Assembly: GCA_022824495.1 (NCBI GenBank)
Contig: JAJDZU010000005.1
Coordinates: 53,615-117,614 of the forward strand
Source of the DNA: Chloroflexota bacterium
Lineage (GTDB): Bacteria; Chloroflexota; UBA11872
Direction: 5' to 3'
DNA: 64,000 bases
Part shown: piece after piece, positions 36,030 through 44,198 of the stretch
Numbering within the stretch: the first letter of the stretch is position 1
How the letters are laid out: each line of letters starts with the position of its first letter
Position numbers and translations under genes: made by a program
Notes under the pieces: generated by a model
What the model saw: only the letters and a program-made list of their open reading frames with translations
What the model was told of the DNA's origin: nothing
The model's database searches: none

Positions 36030-36803
36030 ATGGCTGACTTCACGCCCTCGAACGATGTATCCGTTGATCAGGCCGCCCTGGACGCCCTGGCCGAACTGGC
36101 GACGCCCACCGTCACCGCAGCCCTGGGCAAGCTGGGGTTCGACTTCGCCTACGCAACCGGCATCAACCCGCTGGCGCCACAGGAGGGCGGCCGCATGGTG
36201 GGACGGGCGCGCACGCTGCGGTTTATCCAGAAGCGCGAGGACCTGGTGAAGGCCCAGTACGCCGACCTGGAAAGCTCACCCCACCGCAGCGCCCTGGAGT
36301 CGATCGAGCCCGGCGAAATCATGGTGATCGACGCCCGCGGCTGCCTGGAAGCCGCCGTGGTTGGCGACATCTTCACCCGGCGCGTCCAGGCTCGCGGTGG
36401 ACTCGGCATCGTGATTGACGGGGTCTGCCGCGACATCACGGCCATACGAGAAGTCGGCCTGCCGCTCTACGCCCGCGGAGTGCACGGCCAGGGCATCGAC
36501 CGCCGCCTGATGTCCGTGGGCAGCCAGGAGCCGGTGCAGATCGCCGAGGTCGCCGTCATGCCCGGCGACATCGTCCTGGGCGACGGCGACGGCGTGGTCG
36601 TGATACCGCCGCACGCCGTTGACGAGGTCATCGCGGAAGCCTCGACGCACGAGGAACTGGAAGTCTGGATCCGGGAGGAGATCAGTGCCGGCCGCGGCAG
36701 CCTGCACACCCACTATCCGCCCAACGCCCAGGTCCTGGCCGAGTTCCAGGAATGGCTGCGAGCGCAAGGTCGCGACCCGCTCGAACGCGAGTTTCGACTC
36801 TAG
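36030..36803 (+). CDS. RraA-family aldolase (HMG/CHA aldolase-like)
   Basis: This 257-residue protein has the RraA/class II pyruvate aldolase fold. GGRMVGRARTLRF and the metal-binding stretch GDIFTRRVQARGGLGIVIDG, continued by VCRDI, give the G...RD signature of divalent-metal aldolases such as 4-hydroxy-4-methyl-2-oxoglutarate aldolase. GDIVLGDGDGVVVIPP is also typical. It probably cleaves a 2-keto acid produced by the enolase-superfamily enzyme encoded 16 nt downstream. The two form a likely operon. Confidence 0.85.
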   Translation: MADFTPSNDVSVDQAALDALAELATPTVTAALGKLGFDFAYATGINPLAPQEGGRMVGRARTLRFIQKREDLVKAQYADLESSPHRSALESIEPGEIMVIDARGCLEAAVVGDIFTRRVQARGGLGIVIDGVCRDITAIREVGLPLYARGVHGQGIDRRLMSVGSQEPVQIAEVAVMPGDIVLGDGDGVVVIPPHAVDEVIAEASTHEELEVWIREEISAGRGSLHTHYPPNAQVLAEFQEWLRAQGRDPLEREFRL

Positions 36804-36819
36804 GAAGGCGACGGCCGAC

Positions 36820-38043
36820 ATGCGTATCACCGACATCGAGACCTTCGTCTGCAGCTATGCCTTCCCCGAAGCCGACCGCTGGTACGCGGGCGGGCGCGGA
36901 GAGCGCGAGCCGCTGGCCATGCACTTCAACGCCATCGTGCTGCGCGTGCAGACCGACGAGGGGATCACCGGCCTGGGCGAAGTCATGCCCTGGTCCGACA
37001 TCGACACCCGAATCCGCGCGGTACGCCAGGTCGTGCGCCCTCGGCTACTGGGCCGCAGCCCCTTCGACGCCGACAAGCTGACGGTGTTTGGACCTGACCT
37101 GGACACGAACCTGGCGCTGGCCGCCGTCAACGTGGCCTGCTGGGACATCGTGGGCAAGGCCACCGGCACCCCCGTTTACCGCCTCCTCGACACCGAGGGC
37201 CTGGCCCAGCCGCGCCTGCGCTGCTATGCCAGCGGCGGCGTGGGCTGGGCGTGGTTCGACCGCCCGGAGCAGTTGATCGAAGAAGCGCTACAACATCAGG
37301 CCAACGGCTACACGGCCATGAAGCTGCGAATCGGGACCTCATGGGCCCGTTCCCACGTCACGCCGGTCCTCTTCCTGGACCTTCTGGGACGTCTGCGCCA
37401 CGCCGTCGGTCCCGACTTCGAGTTGATGCTCGACGCCAACATGCGCTTCAGCGCCGACGAGGCGGACGAGGTGCTGGAACTGGCCCGCGGGCTCCGTGAA
37501 CTGGACTTCCGCTGGTTCGAAGACCCGATCATGCGCGCGGAAGACGACGCCTCGTACCGAGGGATCACCGCCGAAGCCACGGATGCCGACAGCGTTACCG
37601 TCTACCGGCGGCTACGGGAAGAGTCCGGCGTGCCGATTTCCGGCGGCGAAACAACCTTCGATCCCCGCGTCGTGCGTCGCCTGATCGACAGCGACGCGCT
37701 GGACATCGTGAACCTGGACGTGACCTGGACCGGCCTGGACCAGGCCCGCCGCTTCGCCCGCTGGCTGGAAGCGCGCGGCAAGCTTTGCATTCCCCACAGC
37801 TGGACCACCGGCATCTCCTTCGCCGCCACCGCCCACTTCGTCGCCGCCATCCCCAACCGCTACACCCTGGAACACCAGACCATCAACAACCGCCTCATGG
37901 ACGACCTGCTCATGAATCCCGTACTACCAGTCGACGGCTATGTAGACGTACCCGAACGCCCAGGACTGGGGATCGAACTGGACGAGGCGACTCTAGGACA
38001 GCGGTTTCAGCGGATTGAGGGCGACATCCTTATGAATCTCTAG
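36820..38043 (+). CDS. Enolase-superfamily (mandelate racemase/muconate lactonizing) enzyme
   Basis: This 407-residue protein has an N-terminal capping domain and a modified TIM barrel. KLRIG offers the catalytic Lys on strand 2. Metal ligands are Asp in LMLDANMRF, Glu in WFEDPI and Glu in ISGGET. The His of IPHSW is the acid/base of the MR subgroup, which includes many sugar-acid dehydratases. About 20 extra residues sit between the second and third ligands (AEDDASYRGITAEATDA). ATG 36820 follows AGGAAGG. Sugar-acid dehydration followed by RraA-type cleavage is a plausible pathway. Confidence 0.88.
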   Translation: MRITDIETFVCSYAFPEADRWYAGGRGEREPLAMHFNAIVLRVQTDEGITGLGEVMPWSDIDTRIRAVRQVVRPRLLGRSPFDADKLTVFGPDLDTNLALAAVNVACWDIVGKATGTPVYRLLDTEGLAQPRLRCYASGGVGWAWFDRPEQLIEEALQHQANGYTAMKLRIGTSWARSHVTPVLFLDLLGRLRHAVGPDFELMLDANMRFSADEADEVLELARGLRELDFRWFEDPIMRAEDDASYRGITAEATDADSVTVYRRLREESGVPISGGETTFDPRVVRRLIDSDALDIVNLDVTWTGLDQARRFARWLEARGKLCIPHSWTTGISFAATAHFVAAIPNRYTLEHQTINNRLMDDLLMNPVLPVDGYVDVPERPGLGIELDEATLGQRFQRIEGDILMNL

Positions 38044-38074
38044 ACGGCGATAGCCGGCGTCTACCCAGAACCCT

Positions 38075-39235
38075 CTAGAGCGATACCCACGCCGCGCCGT
38101 TCTGCGACGACTCCACCGCGCGGTAGATGAATTGCATGCCGCGGAGGCCGTCGTAGGCGGTCGGGAAGTCGTACTCGTCGGTGGACATGGGATTGCCGTC
38201 GAGGTGGCGGCGGATGGCGGTGAGGGCGCCGACGTAGATCTGGGCGAAGGCTTCCAGGTACCCCTCGGGATGGCCGGGCGGGATGCGGCCGGCGGCCGAG
38301 GCGTGGGCGTCCAGGTAGCCCTGGGCGCGACTGAAGGTCTGGCGCGGTTCGCCCAGTCGCCAGACGTCCAGGTAGTTCGGGTTTTCCTGTCCCCAGCGGA
38401 TCGCGCCGTGCTCGGCGTAGACGCGCAGGGTGATGCCGTTTTCCTCGCCGGTGGCGATCTGGCTGGCCGTCAACAGGCCCTTGCCGCCGCCTTCCAGCCG
38501 CAGCAGGGCGTTCACGTCTTCGTCCAGCGTCCGGTCGGGAAGGAAGGTGCTGAGGTCGACGCACATTTCGCTGACCTTCTCGCCGGTGACGTACTCGAGC
38601 AGGTTGAACGCGTGGGTGCCGATGTCGCCGATGGTGGCGCCGATGCCGGAGCGAGCCGGGTCCAGCCGCCACTCGGCCTGTCGCATGCCCAGTTTTTCGT
38701 GCGGAGTGGCCAGGAAGTCCTGCAGGTATTCGACGATGACCTTGCGCACCGGGCCCATCTGGCCTGAGCGGAACAGCGCGCGAGCCTGCCGAACCATGGG
38801 GTGACCGGTGTAGTTGTGGGTCAAGGCAAAGACCAGGCCTGACTCCTCGACGATCTGTACGAGCTGCTCGGACTGCTCCAGCGTGTAGGTCATCGGCTTG
38901 TCGCAGACGACGTGAATTCCGGCTTCCAGGAAAGCGCGGCAGATGTCGAAATGCGAGACGTTGGGCGTGACGATGCTGACGAAGTCGATACGCTCGTCGG
39001 CGGACAGCGCCGCTTCGGCGGCAGCCATCTCGCTGTACGAGTCGTAGACCCGGCCCGGGTCCAGGTATAGCTCGGCGCCCGTTTCCCGGTTGAGGTCGGA
39101 GTCGCGCGAAAACACGCCGGCGACGATCTCGGCTTGTTGCTCCATGGCGACAACCATGCGATGCACCGGGCCGATGAAGGATCCCGGGCCGCCGCCGACC
39201 ATGCCCATCCGCAGCTTGCGGTTCCACGAGTCCAT
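38075..39235 (-). CDS. Gfo/Idh/MocA family oxidoreductase
   Basis: This 386-residue NAD(P)-dependent oxidoreductase has a Rossmann motif MGMVGGGPGSFIGPVHR, the family motif VCDKPMTYTLEQ and a C-terminal domain with SGIGATIGDIGTHAFNLLEY. Catalytic-type Asp and His lie in GDIGTHAF. ATG 39235 follows AAGGAC. The isomerase gene lies 31 nt upstream on the same strand, forming a two-gene unit common in inositol and keto-sugar catabolism. Confidence 0.88.
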   Translation of the reverse strand: MDSWNRKLRMGMVGGGPGSFIGPVHRMVVAMEQQAEIVAGVFSRDSDLNRETGAELYLDPGRVYDSYSEMAAAEAALSADERIDFVSIVTPNVSHFDICRAFLEAGIHVVCDKPMTYTLEQSEQLVQIVEESGLVFALTHNYTGHPMVRQARALFRSGQMGPVRKVIVEYLQDFLATPHEKLGMRQAEWRLDPARSGIGATIGDIGTHAFNLLEYVTGEKVSEMCVDLSTFLPDRTLDEDVNALLRLEGGGKGLLTASQIATGEENGITLRVYAEHGAIRWGQENPNYLDVWRLGEPRQTFSRAQGYLDAHASAAGRIPPGHPEGYLEAFAQIYVGALTAIRRHLDGNPMSTDEYDFPTAYDGLRGMQFIYRAVESSQNGAAWVSL

Positions 39236-39266
39236 GAGTGACGTCCTTTCGGTCGGGCCTTGGCGG

Positions 39267-40316
39267 CTAGTCCAGGCCCAGAAGTCGGCGGTTGGCGTCG
39301 GCGTCCATGTCGCCGCCGGCAAAGTCGTCAAAGGCCACGTCGGCCGCGTCGATCAGGTGCTGCGCGATGAATGGCGCGCCCTCGGCCGCGCCTTGCTCGG
39401 GGCTCTTGACGCAGCATTCCCACTCCAGCACCGCCCAGCTGCGGTAGCCAGCCTCGGTCAGCAGGGTAAAGACCTGGGTGAAGTCCACCTGGCCGTCGCC
39501 CAGCGACCGAAAGCGTCCGGCGCGACCGGCCCACTCCTGGTACCCGCCGTACGCGCCCACGCGGCCGTCGGGCCGGAATTCCGCGTCCTTGACGTGGAAG
39601 GCGGTAATCCGGTCGGCATAGCGCCGAATGAAGTCCAGGTAGTCCAGTTGCTGCAGCACGAAGTGGCTGGGGTCGTAGTTGATGCAGGCGGCCTCGTGGT
39701 TGTCGGTGGCGTCCAGGAACATCTCGAAGGTCGCGCCGTCGTAGAGGTCGGAACCGGGATGAAGCTCGTACGCAATCGTCACCCCGTGATCGCTGGCCAT
39801 GTCCAGGATCGGACGCCAGCGGCGGGCCAGTTCCTCAAAGGCCGTCTCGATCACGCCCGGCGGGCGCTGCGGCCACGGGTAGATCATGTGCCAGGCGAAG
39901 CCGCCGGACATGACGGGCAGCGCGCTGACGCCCAAGTTGGCGGAGGCCTTGATCGACTTCCCAAGCTGATCCGTCGCCCACTCGGTGACCTCGGAGCCCG
40001 AGAGCCCGGGAGGATGAAACACCGAGAATCCATCAGCATAGGCAGGATGCATGGCCAGCACCTGGCCCTGCAGGTGGGAGGCAAGTTCGGTGACCTCAAG
40101 GCCAAGATCGGCGAGGCCGCCCAGGTACTCGTCGGCGTAGGTCTTGGACTCGGCGACCTTGTCCAGGTCGATCACGCGCGGATCCCAGGTCGGGATTTGC
40201 ACGCCCTTGTAGCCAAGGCCGGCCACCCAGCGACCGATGTTCTCCAGGTTGTCGTACGGGGGCTCGTCGCGCAGAAACTGCGCCAGCAGGATGGCAGGGC
40301 CCTTCATTGACGCCAT
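39267..40316 (-). CDS. Sugar phosphate isomerase/epimerase family protein
   Basis: This 349-residue xylose-isomerase-like TIM barrel is longer than the isomerase at 18557. Conserved metal-site residues appear in TIAYELHPGSDLYDGA, CINYDPSHFVLQQLD, FHVKDAEF and WAVLEWECC. AAAGGAGG precedes the ATG. Paired with the Gfo/Idh gene downstream, it suggests oxidation and isomerisation of a cyclic polyol or sugar. The specific reaction is unknown. Confidence 0.87.
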   Translation of the reverse strand: MASMKGPAILLAQFLRDEPPYDNLENIGRWVAGLGYKGVQIPTWDPRVIDLDKVAESKTYADEYLGGLADLGLEVTELASHLQGQVLAMHPAYADGFSVFHPPGLSGSEVTEWATDQLGKSIKASANLGVSALPVMSGGFAWHMIYPWPQRPPGVIETAFEELARRWRPILDMASDHGVTIAYELHPGSDLYDGATFEMFLDATDNHEAACINYDPSHFVLQQLDYLDFIRRYADRITAFHVKDAEFRPDGRVGAYGGYQEWAGRAGRFRSLGDGQVDFTQVFTLLTEAGYRSWAVLEWECCVKSPEQGAAEGAPFIAQHLIDAADVAFDDFAGGDMDADANRRLLGLD

Positions 40317-40554
40317 GCGGGCCTCCTTTGGCTCGGATCCCGCGTCTTCACGACGTGGTGCGGGTTCGCGGGACTCGTTGCGGCACGGGGTGGCCGCAGT
40401 GTGAACAACCCCGGCCCCGGCATCAAGTGGGCCGCGGTCGTAGAATCAGGCGACTTGCACTTGCGTTCCCGCAAGAGGCAACCAGAAAGCCGCCGCTACG
40501 CCAGAACTGAACGCCTCCGAAACGCCCGAAGGATCGCAGGGTCCTGAAAAGACT

Positions 40555-41706
40555 GTGTATGCCCTCCACGGCCAGGAACTCGCGAGTCGCAGTCGTCGAT
40601 TAGGGGCATTGGCGATCGACGTTGCAATCATCGGTCTGATCGTCTTGATGCTGTTCGTGGGCGCGGTCATGGGGAATGACTCAGGGGTTCCGCCGGAGTC
40701 GGCTGGCTTGTTGACCGTCGCTTTTCTGGTCTTTTATCACGTTCTTATGTGGACCGCATTCAGCGCAACGCCGGGCAAGATGATGCTGAAGTTGCAGATC
40801 GTTGATCGCAACGGGTGGCGGATTGGAATTGTGCAATCCATTGGGCGTCTCATCGGTTACGGGATATCGACGCTGTTCGTCGGTCTAGGTTTCGTCTGGA
40901 TCTTCGTGAATCGATTCGGACGCGGATGGCACGACCAGATCGCTGGGACGTACGTCGTCTACCTGGGCCCCAAGAAGTCTAGGTCCCGTGACATGGCCGG
41001 CGACCTCTATAAGGACCTCATGGGTGGCCCACCGATCAAGCGAGATTTCGCAGATCCAGTCTCCGCCAATACCGCACAGGGGGACTCGGGGGCTGGCGGC
41101 CAGGACCAGGATACGGGGCGTGTGCGAGTCGTGGATGTGGACGATGCCAAGCAACCCAGCGCGGATCGACCCGCCGTTGGGGACTATCCGGTAGCGGACT
41201 TCTCGCGTCGGTCAATAGCATTCGGACTGGATGTCTTCGCATCACTTATTGCCTCGCTCGCAGCACTGTTGGTCTTGTCGATCTGGATTCCGCCAACGCC
41301 CGATGGCGTCGTAGGTGAAGACACTGCCAGACAGGACGCCATCAGGCTTTCCATAATCGTCGCCCTGATCTTTGGCTATCTCGTCTATCCCGTGATTTCG
41401 AACTGGATGTTCAAGTCCACGGTCGGAAAGCGATTAATGAATCTACAAGTCGTCGATGTCGGCGGCCAAAACGTGGGTCTATCAAAGCTACTCGTCCGGC
41501 ACGCCTGCTACCTCGTGTCCGCCCCGGTATTGCTGATGGGTTTCATCTCAGTCTTATTCGACGACTCCTCCCAGGGCTGGCACGACAAGATTGCCGGCAC
41601 GTACGTCACCTACACCGGCGATGGCCGAGTCAGCGACCAGCGCAAGGCGCGGCGCCCGAGCACAACGGGCAAAGGACGGCGCCGAAGCGATTGGCCGACT
41701 GAGTAG
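40555..41706 (+). CDS. Double RDD-domain membrane protein
   Basis: This 383-residue protein has two RDD domains in tandem. The first (about residues 8-140) has SRRLGALAIDVAII, ATPGKMMLKLQIVD and GWHDQIAGTYVV. The second (about 205-365) has SRRSIAFGLDVFASL, TVGKRLMNLQVVD and GWHDKIAGTYVT. A polar linker of about 55 residues joins them. RDD proteins are poorly understood; some act as Na+(Li+,K+)/H+ antiporters. The start is GTG 40555 without a good Shine-Dalgarno. Confidence 0.82.
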   Translation: MYALHGQELASRSRRLGALAIDVAIIGLIVLMLFVGAVMGNDSGVPPESAGLLTVAFLVFYHVLMWTAFSATPGKMMLKLQIVDRNGWRIGIVQSIGRLIGYGISTLFVGLGFVWIFVNRFGRGWHDQIAGTYVVYLGPKKSRSRDMAGDLYKDLMGGPPIKRDFADPVSANTAQGDSGAGGQDQDTGRVRVVDVDDAKQPSADRPAVGDYPVADFSRRSIAFGLDVFASLIASLAALLVLSIWIPPTPDGVVGEDTARQDAIRLSIIVALIFGYLVYPVISNWMFKSTVGKRLMNLQVVDVGGQNVGLSKLLVRHACYLVSAPVLLMGFISVLFDDSSQGWHDKIAGTYVTYTGDGRVSDQRKARRPSTTGKGRRRSDWPTE

Positions 41707-41895
41707 CGACCGGCCGGAACGAGGCCGATTGCGGCCCCTGGGCTGAAGGCATCCGCACGGCTGCGTCTTGAAGACCGGCCTCCCATCCCAAAGGCCAGCT
41801 GCGCTCCTGTCCCAGGCCGACCCGATTCCAGCCGCAGCAGATTCACCCTGGCTCGCGCAACCTGATTGAGCGCGGGTCGGCCGGACTCGGTACGG

Positions 41896-41924
41896 CTGCC
41901 ACCTCGGTCGGCTAGCGGTATAAT
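41896..41924 (+). promoter_or_regulatory. Sigma-70-type promoter of the single-RDD gene
   Basis: CTGCCA (41896-41901) and a perfect TATAAT (41919-41924) are separated by 17 nt. The start would be near 41931, about 37 nt before the GTG, and GGAGG lies within that leader. Confidence 0.6.
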
Positions 41925-41967
41925 TCGACCCCGCAGTAGCGGCGCGCACCCTGACCGGAGGCGACCC

Positions 41968-42474
41968 GTGGCTACGCAAGCAGACCGGCCGTCAGCAGAA
42001 TCGGGAGGCGGCGAAGCCGGCGTGCCCCACGAGCCCTCGCTTGGCGGCTATCCGCTGGCCCGATTCCGAACTCGCTTCGACGCGAACCTACTTGACCTGT
42101 GCGTCCTGCTCCTGGTGATGATGCTGGCCAGTCTGGCGTTCAGCCTCGATCACTCAAGCCTTCTGGAATCCGAGTTCGCCGTATACATCGTTCCTTACTA
42201 CCTCTACTACGCCATCATCTATTTCGCCGTGTTCTGGTGGATGTGGGGTGCGACACCGGGCAAGCTGATTTTCGGCCTGCGTGTGGTCGACCACACCGGC
42301 GGCCCCATCGGTCTCGAGCGGGCCCTCGTGCGAACCGTCCAGATTCCACTTTGCCTTGGGTTCATTTGGGCCTCGTTCGACGAGCACCGGCAGGGCGTCC
42401 ACGACAAGATGGCCGGGACGTATGTAATCGACAAGCGGCGCGGTCGCGCAACGCAATCGGCCACGGGGAAGTAG
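41968..42474 (+). CDS. RDD-domain membrane protein
   Basis: This 168-residue protein has one RDD domain after a 30-residue polar N-terminus: RFRTRFDANLLDLCVLL for helix 1, then ATPGKLIFGLRVVDHTGGPIG and GVHDKMAGTYVIDK. It resembles each half of the double-RDD protein upstream. The GTG at 41968 has GGAGGCG 5 nt upstream and a good promoter. Function unknown. Having two RDD genes side by side suggests duplication. Confidence 0.85.
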   Translation: MATQADRPSAESGGGEAGVPHEPSLGGYPLARFRTRFDANLLDLCVLLLVMMLASLAFSLDHSSLLESEFAVYIVPYYLYYAIIYFAVFWWMWGATPGKLIFGLRVVDHTGGPIGLERALVRTVQIPLCLGFIWASFDEHRQGVHDKMAGTYVIDKRRGRATQSATGK

Positions 42475-42559
42475 GCACCACGGCTCGCTGGTCACCCACA
42501 GCGTTCAAATCCTGGCCCAGTGTTTGGCCGCGCCGCTTCGGTTCCGTACCATCGCCCTC

Positions 42560-43315
42560 GTGATTGAACTCATTGACTCCAACTGCGCGCTGGGCATGGT
42601 GTCCCGGCCCGGTCCGGCTGGGGCATTTCTGAGTGCCGACGACCTGGAAGCGCACCAGGCGCGCTTCGGAATTGGCAAGGCCTTGGTGTACCACTCGCTG
42701 GCGGTGGAGGAGCACCCGACAGCCGGGAACGAGTTATTGATGCAGGCCATCGAGAGCCACGACAACCTGATTCCTTCGTGGCTCGCACTCCCGCATCACA
42801 CAGGCGAATTCCCGAAACCCGAGCGATTCATCGAAGAGTTGCGCTCGGCCGGCGTGCGGGCCGTACGGATCTTTCCTGACCAGCAGCGGTTTCTGACTGA
42901 CGATTGGGTGTCGGGCGAACTATTCGAGGCGCTGGCCGGCCAGGTACCCCTGTTCTGGCACATTGACAGTCTGGACACGCCGACAGCCCGCGAGTTGTAC
43001 CGCGTCTCCACCACTCATCACGATCTGCAGATCGTGATCTGCGACGTGGACAAGATGATCAACCGCACGATCACGCCGCTGATGCGCGAAGCGCCGAACA
43101 TCTGGCTGGAGACCGGTGGGTACCGCACGCACCGGGGAATCGAATACCTGTCCAACGCCGTCGGCGCCGACCGCATGGTGTTTGGCACCAAGCTACCCTG
43201 GCAGGCGGTCGGACCACCGCACGCCGAGCTTATGTACGCGGATATCGACGACGACGCCCGCCGGGCCATCGGCTCGTCGAACCTGGAACGGCTGTTGGCC
43301 ATGGCGGCCTGGTAG
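42560..43315 (+). CDS. Amidohydrolase-like TIM-barrel protein lacking the HxH motif
   Basis: This 251-residue protein resembles amidohydrolase-2 enzymes by size, strand pattern and its place before a clear family member. Strand 1 reads ELIDSNCALG where the family has DxHxH, so the two metal-binding histidines are missing. PLFWHIDS, NIWLETGGY and DRMVFGTKLPW correspond to later strands, but the usual final GSDYP is GTKLPW, so the catalytic Asp is lost too. It may be a non-catalytic partner of the next gene. The GTG start follows TACCAT by 7 nt; no Shine-Dalgarno. Confidence 0.7.
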   Translation: MIELIDSNCALGMVSRPGPAGAFLSADDLEAHQARFGIGKALVYHSLAVEEHPTAGNELLMQAIESHDNLIPSWLALPHHTGEFPKPERFIEELRSAGVRAVRIFPDQQRFLTDDWVSGELFEALAGQVPLFWHIDSLDTPTARELYRVSTTHHDLQIVICDVDKMINRTITPLMREAPNIWLETGGYRTHRGIEYLSNAVGADRMVFGTKLPWQAVGPPHAELMYADIDDDARRAIGSSNLERLLAMAAW

Positions 43316-43319
43316 CGCC

Positions 43320-44150
43320 GTGTTTGGTCACGTCTGGCGCCACAACGCGCCGCACCCGCATCACCACCGGCCGGATCCGTTTGCCGCTGATGCACTGACG
43401 GGCGAACCGCTGAACGATTTTGTCATCGACGTCCACAGCCACCCGGGGCCGGGCACCAACTTCTTCTACCAGGGCGGCGGAGTGGACGACCTGCTGCGGG
43501 TCATGGACCGGACCGGTGTCGACTACTGCTGCTTCAGCGCGTACACGGCCATCGGGCCGGACTTCGTGCGCGGTAACGAGCTGGTCGCCGGGGCGGTGCG
43601 AGATCATCCGACACGGGTGATCGGGTTCGCGGTTCCCAATCCCAACTATCCGGAGTTGGCGAAGGAAGAGCTGATTCGACGCGTGGATGAGCAGGGGTTT
43701 CGCGGCATCAAGATCCACTCCACCAGCCACGAGTACCCGATTCACGGCCCCAACTACATCCCCGTGTACGAGTTCGCCGACGATCACCGGCTGCCAATCC
43801 TCAGCCACACCTACGACTCGCCGGCGCGCATCCGCCAGCTGGCCACCACGTATCCCAACGCGCGATTCATCTGGGCGCATGCCATCTGGCAGCACATCCG
43901 CACGCCGGACCTGGCCCTGACGGTGCGCGACCTACCGAACGTCTTTTGCGAAATGTCCGGCTCCGGCAACCGCCGGGGACAGATCGAGGCGTTCGTGCGC
44001 GTGGCCGGGGTCGAGAGCGCCGTTTTCGGATCCGATTACCCGGTGCTTGGACAGACCTGGCAGATGGGAAACGTGGCGCACGCCGACCTGACCCACGAAG
44101 AAAAGCGCAAGATCTTCAGCGAGAACATTCGAGGCGTGCTGGGCCTCTAG
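43320..44150 (+). CDS. Amidohydrolase family 2 protein
   Basis: This 276-residue metal-dependent hydrolase or decarboxylase has the strand 1 motif FVIDVHSHPGPG with HxH. KIHSTSHEYP, LSHTYDSP and FIWAHAIWQ supply further ligands, and the terminal VFGSDYPVLG carries the catalytic Asp. A His-rich N-terminal stretch (HPHHHRP) precedes the barrel. The GTG start lies 4 nt after the stop of the preceding amidohydrolase-like gene, so the pair is co-translated. ACMSD-like decarboxylation or lactone hydrolysis are both possible. Confidence 0.85.
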   Translation: MFGHVWRHNAPHPHHHRPDPFAADALTGEPLNDFVIDVHSHPGPGTNFFYQGGGVDDLLRVMDRTGVDYCCFSAYTAIGPDFVRGNELVAGAVRDHPTRVIGFAVPNPNYPELAKEELIRRVDEQGFRGIKIHSTSHEYPIHGPNYIPVYEFADDHRLPILSHTYDSPARIRQLATTYPNARFIWAHAIWQHIRTPDLALTVRDLPNVFCEMSGSGNRRGQIEAFVRVAGVESAVFGSDYPVLGQTWQMGNVAHADLTHEEKRKIFSENIRGVLGL

Positions 44151-44198
44151 GTCGGCGGCAGGTCTCCAGCTGACCCGTGACTGCGCGCTCCCGCACCG

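Noticed and set aside
38061..39227. Second minus-strand frame over the Gfo/Idh gene
   Set aside because: Arg/Pro/Gly-rich +1 shadow of the real gene.
39090..40310. 406-codon + frame opposite the isomerase
   Set aside because: Antisense shadow; the isomerase has a strong Shine-Dalgarno and conserved metal-site motifs.
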